DNA of 64,000 bases, from assembly GCF_019402665.1 (NCBI RefSeq), contig NZ_VSST01000079.1:1-64000 (forward strand). Direction: 5' to 3'. The translations under genes and the position numbers were made by a program. Below are positions 40,719 through 48,627 of this stretch, one piece after another. How positions within the stretch are numbered: the first letter of the stretch is position 1; each line of letters opens with the position of its first letter. Source of the DNA: Bradyrhizobium canariense (GTDB lineage: Bacteria > Pseudomonadota > Alphaproteobacteria > Rhizobiales > Xanthobacteraceae). The notes under the pieces were generated by a model. It searched no databases. It saw only the letters and a list, made by a program, of their open reading frames with translations, and was not told the origin of the DNA.

Positions 40719-41504
40719 ATGTCTGATCCGGCCATCCCGCGTCGTCCGACCCTCGATCTGCGGTCGCTCACGCCTGCGCGCGTCGCGCTCGGGCGCAGCG
40801 GCGCGAGCCTGCCGACGCGGGCACTGCTCGATTTCACGTTGGACCATGCCCGCGCCCGCGATGCCGTGCATGCCGTGTTCGATGCGCCGCGGCTGGTCGC
40901 GGATCTCCGCGCGCTCGGCCTCGTCGTCACCGAGGCGAACAGCCGGGCGGTCGACCGCAGGGACTATTTGCGGCGGCCCGATCTGGGCAGACGGCTGGAT
41001 GCCGGATCAGTCGAGGCTCTGGCGCGGAGCGCCTCGGAGCCGTGCCAACTCGCGGTCGTGATTGGCGATGGGCTGTCGGCTGCGGCGGTCCACGCCCATG
41101 CGGCCGCGCTGGTGATTCGCCTGCTGCCGTTGCTCGCAGCCGGCGATGGTGTCGCGATCGGCCATGTCGTGGTCGCCTCAGGCGCGCGTGTCGCGCTCGG
41201 CGACGAGATCGGCGCCATTCTCGGCGCGCGCATGGTCGCGACGCTGATCGGCGAGCGGCCGGGCGTGTCGGCGCCCGACAGTCTCGGCGCCTATCTGACT
41301 TTCGCCCCGAAGCCGGGCCGCACCGATGCCGAGCGCAATTGCGTGTCGAACATCCACAAGGCCGGGTTGAGCTATGACGAGGCTGCTTTCAAGATCGCCT
41401 GGCTGGTCCGCGAGGGGCTCGCGCGGGAGGTGACCGGTGTGGCGCTGAAGGACGACAGCGCAGACCGCGCGCCGCGTCGAATTGGCACGGCTTTGCCCGA
41501 ATGA
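40719..41504 (+). CDS. eutC: Ethanolamine ammonia-lyase small subunit
   Basis: 261 aa EutC. Characteristic motifs are [36 protein letters not shown], and the C-terminal [20 protein letters not shown] with [20 protein letters not shown]. It forms the heterodimeric enzyme with EutB and helps bind adenosylcobalamin. The start is 6 nt after the hpnP stop. Confidence 0.93.
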   Translation: MSDPAIPRRPTLDLRSLTPARVALGRSGASLPTRALLDFTLDHARARDAVHAVFDAPRLVADLRALGLVVTEANSRAVDRRDYLRRPDLGRRLDAGSVEALARSASEPCQLAVVIGDGLSAAAVHAHAAALVIRLLPLLAAGDGVAIGHVVVASGARVALGDEIGAILGARMVATLIGERPGVSAPDSLGAYLTFAPKPGRTDAERNCVSNIHKAGLSYDEAAFKIAWLVREGLAREVTGVALKDDSADRAPRRIGTALPE

Positions 41505-41710
41505 AGGGCATTAAGGCAAAATCGCCACATCTTGATCGATTCGGCCACACTCCGCCTGCTTGCGAGAAGGGCGATTGACCTGCTAAACCCCTCGCGGCGA
41601 TTTTCTGCGCATTTTCAAAGGGCAAGCCTCCCATTGGTATGGCATTTTCAAGCCGTTCGCGGGGCGCGACAAGCTCACAGACCCGAGCCGATTTAGGAAC
41701 TGGACAAGGC

Positions 41711-44074
41711 ATGCTCGAAAAGCACAGCGAGAGTGAGGTTCATGTCGACAAGGTCGAGCAGGGACCTGCGTCCTCGATCGCCTTCGGGCTGGAGCGCATC
41801 GGGCTGTTCGCCGTCCGGGCGCCCATCGTCTCCTGCATCGTCCTGCTCGTCCTGATCGTCGGCGCCGTGTTCGGCATCCATCGGATCAAGATCGACGATT
41901 CGCTGTCGCAGCTGTTCCGGTCCAACACGCCGGAATTCCGCCAGTACGAAGCGGTGACTAAAAAGTTCCCGGCCGAAGAATTCGACGTCCTCGTCGTAGT
42001 CGAGGGCAAGACCCTGCTGGCGCGGAACAACCTCGAGAAGCTGCGCGACTTCGTCACCGACATGCAGCTGGTCGAGGGTACGCGCGGACTGGTCTCGCTG
42101 TTCTCCGCGCGTCAGGCGCCGGCGCCGGGCAAGCTTCCCGCCGCGCTGTTCCCGCCCGAGCTGCCCGAGGGCGCGGCCTATGACAAGTTCATCGAGGGCG
42201 TCAAAGCCAACGAGATCATCCGCGGCAAGTTGTTGTCCGAGGACGGCACGCTGGCGCTGATCGTGCTTTCGCTCGATCCGGAGGTGGTCGCCTCCAACAA
42301 GCTGACCAAGACCGTCGCCGACATCCGCGCGCTGATGAAGGAAGACCTCGGCGACACCGGCCTCAACGTGCAGCTTTCCGGCGTGCCGGTGATGCAGCTC
42401 GAGATCCGCAACGCGGTCGAGCGCGACGGGCTCACCTACAACATCCTCGGCATTCTCGCCGGCTGTGTCATCGCCATCATCTTCTTCCGCAAGATCTCGT
42501 TCATGGTGGCGGCGGCGTTCCCGCCGATGATTGCGATCCTGCTGGCGCTCGGCGCGCTCGGCTGGGCCAATTTCAACCTCAACATGTTCCTGAACGTGAT
42601 GACGCCGCTCATCATGGTCATCAGCTTCTCGGACTCGATGCAGCTCACCTTCGCCGCGCGCGACCGGCTGATCGCGGGCCAGGACAAGTTCACCGCGTTC
42701 AAGAACGCGGTGCTGGTGGTGGGACCGGCCTGCGTGCTGACGCACGGCACCGCCGGCATTTCCTTCATCGCGCTCCAGTTCTCCGACTCCGATCTGATCC
42801 GCAAGTTTGGCGAGGCGGGTCTCGCCGCCACCATCATCGCGCTGGTCGCGGTGTTGTCGCTGGTGCCGGTGTTCGGCGTGCTGCTGGTGCGCAACGAGAA
42901 GGTCTTTGCGACCAAGTTCCAGAGCGCGGATGCCGGCGTGCAGGCGCTGCGTAATTTCTGCTACTGGATCGCGGTGCGCATGGTGGGCCGTCCTGGCCTG
43001 TTCAGCCTGATCGCGGTGGTGTTCGTGGCGGGCCTCGGCGTCATCTACGCAAATCTGGAGCCGCGCTACCGGCTCGCCGACCAGGTGCCGGACAAGCGCC
43101 AGGCGGTCGCCGCCAGCGACCGGCTCGACGCCAAGCTCACCGGCGCCAACCCGGTCAACGTTCTGATCCAGTTCCCCAAGGGTGAATCGCTCTATTCGCC
43201 GGAGACGCTGCAGACCATCGCGGATGTGCACGCGACGGTGGAGAAGGCAGCCGGTGTCGGCAATGTCTGGTCGGTCGAGACCCTGCGCCGCTGGCTTGCG
43301 GACAAGGCCGGCAGCGCCGACGTCGCGACGCTGAAAGAATATGTCAGCGTCATTCCGGAGCATCTGGTGCGCCGGTTCATCGATGCCGAGCAGGACGCCG
43401 TCGTGGTCGCAGGTCGCGTGCCGGACAAGGATTCCAGCCAGCTCCTTCCGATCGTCGACAAGCTCGATACCGAGCTCGACGCCGTGCGCAAGAAGCATCC
43501 CGGCTATGAAGTGGCGGTCACGGGTCTTGCCGCGATTGCCGCGCGCAACTCGGCCGGCATGATCGAGAAGCTCAACCGCGGGCTGACCGTCGAATTCGCG
43601 CTGGTCGCGATCTTCATCGGCCTGGCCTTCCGTTCCTGGGTGGTGATGTTCGCCTGCATCCTGCCGGGCATCTTCCCCGTTGTGATGTCGGGAACGGTGC
43701 TGTGGGCGATGGGTGAGGGACTGCAATTCGCCAGCGTCGTGGCTCTGACCGTTTCGTTCGGCCTCGGCTTAAGCGCCACCATCCATTTCCTCAACCGCCT
43801 CAGGCTCGAGAGCAAGCCGGGCGTCGGCTCGGCGCTCGCGGTGGAGCGCGCCACCGTGCTGGTCGGCCCGGCCTTGATCCTGACCACGCTGGTGCTGGCC
43901 TGCGGTCTCGTCGTCACGGTGTTCTCCGACCTGCCGTCGCTACGGCTGTTCGGCTGGCTCAGCGCCTTCTCGATGGTGATGGCGCTCGTCGCCGACCTCT
44001 TCATCCTGCGGCCGACGGCGATGTGGTTGATCAATCTGCACGCCAAGCTTCAGGGCGACAAGCCGGCGATCTGA
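41711..44074 (+). CDS. RND-superfamily (MMPL/HpnN-like) membrane transporter
   Basis: 787 aa with the two-fold RND layout. TM1 is near residue 35 (APIVSCIVLLVLIVGAVFGI), then a large extracytoplasmic domain, helices 2-6 (GILAGCVIAIIFFRKISFMV ... LVAVLSLVPVFGVLLVR). The pattern repeats from about residue 420 (second TM1, LIAVVFVAGLGVIYA) to the end. It resembles HpnN/MMPL lipid exporters rather than tripartite drug pumps. It follows eutC by about 200 nt in the same direction and lies between eutC and the hpnCDE genes. Its cargo is unknown; an envelope lipid is plausible from context. The ATG at 41711 gives a short cytoplasmic lead-in; longer in-frame starts look unlikely. Confidence 0.87.
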   Translation: MLEKHSESEVHVDKVEQGPASSIAFGLERIGLFAVRAPIVSCIVLLVLIVGAVFGIHRIKIDDSLSQLFRSNTPEFRQYEAVTKKFPAEEFDVLVVVEGKTLLARNNLEKLRDFVTDMQLVEGTRGLVSLFSARQAPAPGKLPAALFPPELPEGAAYDKFIEGVKANEIIRGKLLSEDGTLALIVLSLDPEVVASNKLTKTVADIRALMKEDLGDTGLNVQLSGVPVMQLEIRNAVERDGLTYNILGILAGCVIAIIFFRKISFMVAAAFPPMIAILLALGALGWANFNLNMFLNVMTPLIMVISFSDSMQLTFAARDRLIAGQDKFTAFKNAVLVVGPACVLTHGTAGISFIALQFSDSDLIRKFGEAGLAATIIALVAVLSLVPVFGVLLVRNEKVFATKFQSADAGVQALRNFCYWIAVRMVGRPGLFSLIAVVFVAGLGVIYANLEPRYRLADQVPDKRQAVAASDRLDAKLTGANPVNVLIQFPKGESLYSPETLQTIADVHATVEKAAGVGNVWSVETLRRWLADKAGSADVATLKEYVSVIPEHLVRRFIDAEQDAVVVAGRVPDKDSSQLLPIVDKLDTELDAVRKKHPGYEVAVTGLAAIAARNSAGMIEKLNRGLTVEFALVAIFIGLAFRSWVVMFACILPGIFPVVMSGTVLWAMGEGLQFASVVALTVSFGLGLSATIHFLNRLRLESKPGVGSALAVERATVLVGPALILTTLVLACGLVVTVFSDLPSLRLFGWLSAFSMVMALVADLFILRPTAMWLINLHAKLQGDKPAI

Positions 44075-44140
44075 ACGGCTTCGTTCATCAGACACTCGAA
44101 TCGGCGCGGTCCGGGCGATTGCGCCGCGTCTCCCGAAAAC

Positions 44141-44175
44141 AACAAAGCCCCGGTTCGCGAGAACCGGGGCTTGTT
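44141..44175. terminator. Bidirectional terminator between RND gene and secreted-protein gene
   Basis: GCCCCGGTTC (44147-44156), loop GCGA, GAACCGGGGC, flanked by AACAA on the left and TTGTT on the right, gives a strong hairpin with A/T flanks on both sides. It lies between convergent stop codons and can serve both genes. Confidence 0.85.
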
Positions 44176-44197
44176 GCTTTCGAAGCGGTAAGAGCCG

Positions 44198-44695
44198 TCA
44201 GCCCTTCGTCATCGTGATGTTGACGCCGCGAATCTCGCCCTTGGATGAGATCTGCACCGTTTGCTTGGTGCCGTTGGTGCGCAGCGACAAATTGGCGGCA
44301 AAGCCGTTGGCCTCGACGAACACCTCGATCTGGCCGCCACCGGCGGTGCCTTGCAGATTGCCGAAGATGTTGCGGTTGGTCTCGCTCCAATTGCCGGAGA
44401 TCCGCTCGCCCTGGCTGGTCACGTCGCTGGTGAGGTCGAACTTGTAGCTGTCGGACGCGCAGTGCAACGCCTGCTTGAGGCTGAGACCGGTGCCGGCAAC
44501 TTTGTAGTCGGCCTTGCAACGGATGCGCTCGGTGGAGCCGTCGGACAGCGACACCGTACCCGTGCCGGTCCATGCGCCCTCGAAACCTGCAAACGGTCCG
44601 GACGACTGAGCCTGACTTGCCGAAACCGAGAACAGCAGCACAGCGCCGATGCCGGCCGCCTTGATTGCCAGTTCAGATCGCCCAAAAAAATTCAT
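44198..44695 (-). CDS. Secreted protein of unknown function
   Basis: 165 aa. N-terminal signal peptide (SELAIKAAGIGAVLLFSVSASQA), then a beta-rich mature protein (GPFAGFEGAWTGTGTVSLSD, ISGNWSETNRNIFGNLQGTA) with one cysteine pair (RIRCKADYK and ALHCASDSYK). It resembles uncharacterised alphaproteobacterial periplasmic proteins with a lipocalin-like look, but no family can be named with certainty. The ATG at 44695 is preferred to a TTG two codons earlier. Confidence 0.75.
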   Translation of the reverse strand: MNFFGRSELAIKAAGIGAVLLFSVSASQAQSSGPFAGFEGAWTGTGTVSLSDGSTERIRCKADYKVAGTGLSLKQALHCASDSYKFDLTSDVTSQGERISGNWSETNRNIFGNLQGTAGGGQIEVFVEANGFAANLSLRTNGTKQTVQISSKGEIRGVNITMTKG

Positions 44696-45156
44696 CTTCA
44701 AAATATCCCGTTTTGGAACGACGTCCGCTTGTCACCAAGGACGTCTCGCCACATCGAAGGTTTAGTGTTCCGAGCCTGTGTCAGGTTCAATGGCCGGCCG
44801 CCCACATGTCGGCATCGCGAAGCGCACTTGCCATGATTGGCCTCCGGATTCTCTGCGTTTCGGCATGTTTCTGGGGCCCATGGCGGGATGTAGAGATGCA
44901 GCTCTGCAACAGGTGCGCAGCAAAACGCGGCGTACCCGAATTATGACGTAGTATCAGTCTCTTACATTTGTCACAGAAGGCGCAGGGAAGACCTGATCTG
45001 GTGGACGTGGCGCCAATTTGGCCGCATTTGCCAGTGCTTGTGCCTTCTCCGAGGCCGCTACTCCCGCGGCGACTTGCCATCAGAACAATCCGTTCCGGTC
45101 GTCGCCCTGTGCTGTCCGGGATTGGTGCGATTCTGCCGTCAGAATGAAGGAATACA
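44696..45156. other. Intergenic region without a recognisable gene
   Basis: About 460 nt between divergent secreted-protein genes. Only short frames without family resemblance occur. It presumably carries the promoters for both genes; none was clear enough to mark. Confidence 0.5.
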
Positions 45157-45390
45157 ATGCGTAAGCTTCTCGTCGCTCTCACCTTGCTGTCGGCCTCCCT
45201 CTCGACCGCAGCGTTCGCCCAGCAAGGGCGCGGCACGGACGCCGAGCAGAAGGCCTGCTCGCGCGATGTGCAGAAGCTCTGCCGTCCGGTCATCGACCAG
45301 GGCGATTTCACCATCCTGGCCTGCCTCAAGGAGAACCGGGCCAAGATTTCGCAGGCCTGCGATCAGGTCCTGAAGAACCACAACCAGTAA
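45157..45390 (+). CDS. Small secreted cysteine-rich-repeat protein
   Basis: 77 aa. Signal peptide about 1-21 (KLLVALTLLSASLSTAAFAQ) and a mature part with four cysteines in the repeated pattern ACSRDVQKLC and ACLKENRAKISQAC. This matches the short cysteine-rich repeat proteins found in many Rhizobiales, whose role is not known. A strong terminator follows directly, so it is monocistronic, just ahead of the hpn operon. Confidence 0.82.
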   Translation: MRKLLVALTLLSASLSTAAFAQQGRGTDAEQKACSRDVQKLCRPVIDQGDFTILACLKENRAKISQACDQVLKNHNQ

Positions 45391-45408
45391 GCTCGGCCAC
45401 TGGCCCAC

Positions 45409-45435
45409 AAAAGGCGGCCTCCGGGGCCGCCTTTT
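45409..45435 (+). terminator. Rho-independent terminator after the small cysteine-repeat gene
   Basis: AAAAGGCGGCC (45409-45419), loop TCCGG, GGCCGCCTTTT (45425-45435). A perfect 11-bp stem ending in T residues, 19 nt after the stop codon. Confidence 0.9.
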
Positions 45436-45584
45436 CGGGCCTGATCCGCAAAGGGCAGCCATCGAGAGACAGGATTGGTTTTGCGGCCGTATTCCCCTAT
45501 ATGGGGGCCGCGGCGGCATCGCCCGCACGGGCTAGCGCGAGCGAAAAAGCCCTTCCTGTCCAAACGATTGTAGACCAGCCCTCG

Positions 45585-46469
45585 ATGACCTCTGCGAGCG
45601 AATTGCGATCCGGCAAGGGTGAGCGCGACGAGAATTTTCCCGTCGCGTCCTGGATCATTCATCCGCGTCATCGCGCGCTGATCCTGGCGTATTACAATTT
45701 CGTCCGCACCGCCGACGACATCGCCGACCACGCCACGCTGCCGCCGGACGAGAAGCTGGCTTATCTCGACCTGCTCGAGGCGGAATTGCTCGGCAAAGGC
45801 GACACCCAGGCCGAGGCCGTCAGCCTGCGGCACGCACTGGCCGAACGCGGTATGGCGCCGCGCCACGCGCTCGACGTGCTCATCGCGTTCCGCATGGACG
45901 TGACCAAGTTGCGCTACGAGAATTGGGACGAGGTCATCCATTATTGCCGCTACTCGGCGATGCCGGTCGGCCGCTTCATGCTCGACGTCCATGGTGAGAG
46001 CACCTCGACCTGGGCCGCGTCCGATGCGCTCTGTGCAGCGCTGCAGATCAACAACCATCTCCAGGATTGCGGCAAGGATTTCCGCGAGCTCAACCGCGTC
46101 TATCTGCCGCGCGATGCGCTGGCTGCGAGTGGCGCCTCGGTCGAGCAGCTCGGACTGGCGCAATCCCCACCGGCGATGCTGGCCTGCCTTCAGGCTCTCG
46201 CCGTGCGCAACGAAGCGCTGCTCGACGAGGGCAGGTCGCTAGCTGCGGAGATCAGGGATTTCCGCCTCGGCATCGAGGTCTCGGTGATCCAGGCTTATGC
46301 CGACCGCATTGTGCGCCTGTTGAAGGTGCGCGATCCCCTGCGCGAGCGCGTGCACCTGAACAAGCTCGAGCTCCTCACCTTCAGCCTCGCCGGCATGATC
46401 GGCGAAGTCGGCCGCCGCGCGGTCGGACGCAAGGCCATTTCAAGACCGGGGACTGCACATGACGCTTGA
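45585..46469 (+). CDS. hpnC: Squalene synthase family HpnC (hydroxysqualene synthase)
   Basis: 294 aa trans-isoprenyl diphosphate synthase fold. The first aspartate-rich motif is in YNFVRTADDIADHATLPP and the second in LQDCGKDFRELNRVYLPRDA. In the HpnCDE route HpnD makes presqualene diphosphate, HpnC converts it to hydroxysqualene, and HpnE reduces that to squalene. The ATG at 45585 gives the usual SASELRSGKGERDENFPVAS start; an upstream ATG at 45501 adds 28 non-conserved residues. It overlaps hpnD by 11 nt and heads the hpn operon. Confidence 0.92.
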   Translation: MTSASELRSGKGERDENFPVASWIIHPRHRALILAYYNFVRTADDIADHATLPPDEKLAYLDLLEAELLGKGDTQAEAVSLRHALAERGMAPRHALDVLIAFRMDVTKLRYENWDEVIHYCRYSAMPVGRFMLDVHGESTSTWAASDALCAALQINNHLQDCGKDFRELNRVYLPRDALAASGASVEQLGLAQSPPAMLACLQALAVRNEALLDEGRSLAAEIRDFRLGIEVSVIQAYADRIVRLLKVRDPLRERVHLNKLELLTFSLAGMIGEVGRRAVGRKAISRPGTAHDA

Positions 46470-47298
46470 GGCGACCTCGCCCGGCGCCAATTATGGCTCG
46501 ACCGCATCCGGCAGTTCGTTTTACGCCGCGATGCGCATCCTGCCGCATGACCAGCGCGAAGCGATGTTCCAGATCTACAGCTTCTGCCGCCAGGTCGACG
46601 ACATCGCCGATTCCGACGGACCGCGCGACGAGCGGCTCGCCGCCCTTCAGGCGTGGCGCAACGACATCGATGCGCTCTACCAGGGCAATCCGCCGCCACG
46701 GCTGAAGGACTACGTCGCCTCGGTGAAGACCTTCGGCCTCAAGCGCGAGGATTTCCTCGCGATCGTCGACGGCATGGAGATGGACGTGCCGCAGGACATC
46801 CGCGCGCCCGACATGGCGACGCTGGATCTCTACTGCGATCGCGTCGCGAGTGCCGTGGGGCGGCTGTCGGTCCGCGTCTTCGGCCTGCCGGAAGAAGACG
46901 GCATCGAGCTCGCCCATCATCTCGGCCGCGCGCTCCAGCTCACCAACATCCTGCGCGACATCGACGAGGACGCGGGCCTCGGCCGGCTCTATCTGCCGCG
47001 CGAAGCGCTGCTGCATGCCGGCATCACTTCCAACGATCCGGACCGCGTGATCGTCGAGCGCGCGCTGCCGAAGGTCTGCCTGCCGCTGGCGCAGCGCGCA
47101 AAGGTGTATTTCGAGAAGTCGGACGAGATCATGAACCGCAATCGGCGCCGCGCGGTGCGCGCGCCCCGGATGATGTCGAAATACTATCATGCCATTCTGG
47201 ATCTTCTGATCGCGCGCGGGTTCAACGCGCCGCGTGAGCCGGTGCGTGTGTCGAAGATCACACGCATCGCCATCCTGCTCCGATACGCTCTCATCTGA
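46459..47298 (+). CDS. hpnD: Presqualene diphosphate synthase
   Basis: 279 aa. Aspartate motifs are visible as YSFCRQVDDIADSDGPRDER and LTNILRDIDEDAGLGRLYLP. It condenses two farnesyl diphosphates to presqualene diphosphate. It overlaps hpnC by 11 nt, and its TGA shares one base with the hpnE ATG, so the three genes are tightly coupled. Confidence 0.94.
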   Translation: MTLEATSPGANYGSTASGSSFYAAMRILPHDQREAMFQIYSFCRQVDDIADSDGPRDERLAALQAWRNDIDALYQGNPPPRLKDYVASVKTFGLKREDFLAIVDGMEMDVPQDIRAPDMATLDLYCDRVASAVGRLSVRVFGLPEEDGIELAHHLGRALQLTNILRDIDEDAGLGRLYLPREALLHAGITSNDPDRVIVERALPKVCLPLAQRAKVYFEKSDEIMNRNRRRAVRAPRMMSKYYHAILDLLIARGFNAPREPVRVSKITRIAILLRYALI

Positions 47299-48551
47299 TG
47301 CAAAAAACAGCTCACATCATTGGCGCTGGAATTTCCGGCCTCTCCGCCGCCGTGCGGCTTGCCAATGCCGGCTTCAAGGTCGCCGTGCACGAGGCGACCC
47401 AGCAGGCCGGCGGCCGCTGCCGTTCTTATTTCGACGGCGCCACCAATCTCACTATCGACAACGGCAACCATCTGCTGCTGTCCGGCAACAGCCATGCGCG
47501 CGCCTACGCGCGCTCGATCGGCACTGAAGCGGGCCTCGTCGGTCCGGAGCGCGCGCAGTTTCCCTTTGTCGACCTCACGACCGGGCAGCGCTGGCAGATT
47601 GACCTCGGCGACGGCCGGCTCCCGACCTGGGTGCTCGACGAGAGCCGCCGCGTCCCCGACACCGGGTTGACCGATTACCTGAAGCTGGCGCCGCTGATCT
47701 GGGCATCGGAAGAGACGCTGGTCGGCAAGTCCATTCCCTGCGAGGGCGTGCTCTATCAGCGCCTGGTGCAGCCGCTGCTGCTGGCGGCGCTCAACGTCGA
47801 TCCACCCGAAGGCTCAGCTGGGCTTGCCGGCGCGATCGTGCGCGAGACGCTGCTCGCCGGCGGGCAGGCCTGCCGTCCCCTGATCGCGCGCGACGGGCTC
47901 AGCGCGGTGCTGATCGAGCCTGCCGTGACGTTCCTGCAGGAGCGCGGGCACAGCGTTCAGCTCGGCCATGAGCTGCGCTCGTTTGCGACCCATGACGGCA
48001 AGGTCGGCGCGCTGAATTTCGGCGGCGAAGATGTGATCCAGATCGGCGAGGGCGACGTCGTCGTGATGGCGGTACCGCCGCGCGCTGCCTCCAACCTGCT
48101 GCCGGGCCTGAAGACGCCGACCGAATTCCGCGCCATCGTGAATGCGCATTTCCGCGTTGAGCCGCCAGCGGGATCGGCTCCGATCCTCGGCGTGATCGGC
48201 GGCGTCGTGGAATGGCTGTTTGCGTTCCCGAACCGGCTGTCCGTCACCATCAGCAACGGCGACCGTCTGGTCGAGATGCCGCGCGAGGAACTCGCGCAGG
48301 CGATCTGGAACGACGTGTGCAAGGCGGGCGGTGTGTCCGGCGAGCTGCCCCCTTGGCAGATCGTGCGCGAGCGCCGTGCCACATTCGCGGCGACGCCGGC
48401 GCAGAATGCCCTGCGTCCAGGGCCGGTCACTGCGCTGAAAAACCTGTTTCTTGCAGGCGATTGGACTGCTACGGGATTGCCTGCAACCATCGAGGGATCG
48501 GTCCGATCCGGTGATCGCGCCGCCGATCTGGTTCTGGCCGCCAAGGGATAG
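47298..48551 (+). CDS. hpnE: Hydroxysqualene dehydroxylase
   Basis: 417 aa flavin amine-oxidase-fold protein. The N-terminal FAD motif is IIGAGISGLSAAVRLANAG and the C-terminal FAD contact is NLFLAGDWTATGLPATIEGS. It removes the hydroxyl group of hydroxysqualene to give squalene. The ATG overlaps the hpnD stop (TGATG). Confidence 0.93.
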   Translation: MQKTAHIIGAGISGLSAAVRLANAGFKVAVHEATQQAGGRCRSYFDGATNLTIDNGNHLLLSGNSHARAYARSIGTEAGLVGPERAQFPFVDLTTGQRWQIDLGDGRLPTWVLDESRRVPDTGLTDYLKLAPLIWASEETLVGKSIPCEGVLYQRLVQPLLLAALNVDPPEGSAGLAGAIVRETLLAGGQACRPLIARDGLSAVLIEPAVTFLQERGHSVQLGHELRSFATHDGKVGALNFGGEDVIQIGEGDVVVMAVPPRAASNLLPGLKTPTEFRAIVNAHFRVEPPAGSAPILGVIGGVVEWLFAFPNRLSVTISNGDRLVEMPREELAQAIWNDVCKAGGVSGELPPWQIVRERRATFAATPAQNALRPGPVTALKNLFLAGDWTATGLPATIEGSVRSGDRAADLVLAAKG

Positions 48552-48627
48552 TGACAGGCGGCCCTGACGGGTATTTGTCCCGGTCAATTTCGGCCAATTC
48601 AATCGACTATCGGAGCAATCGAGCGAG

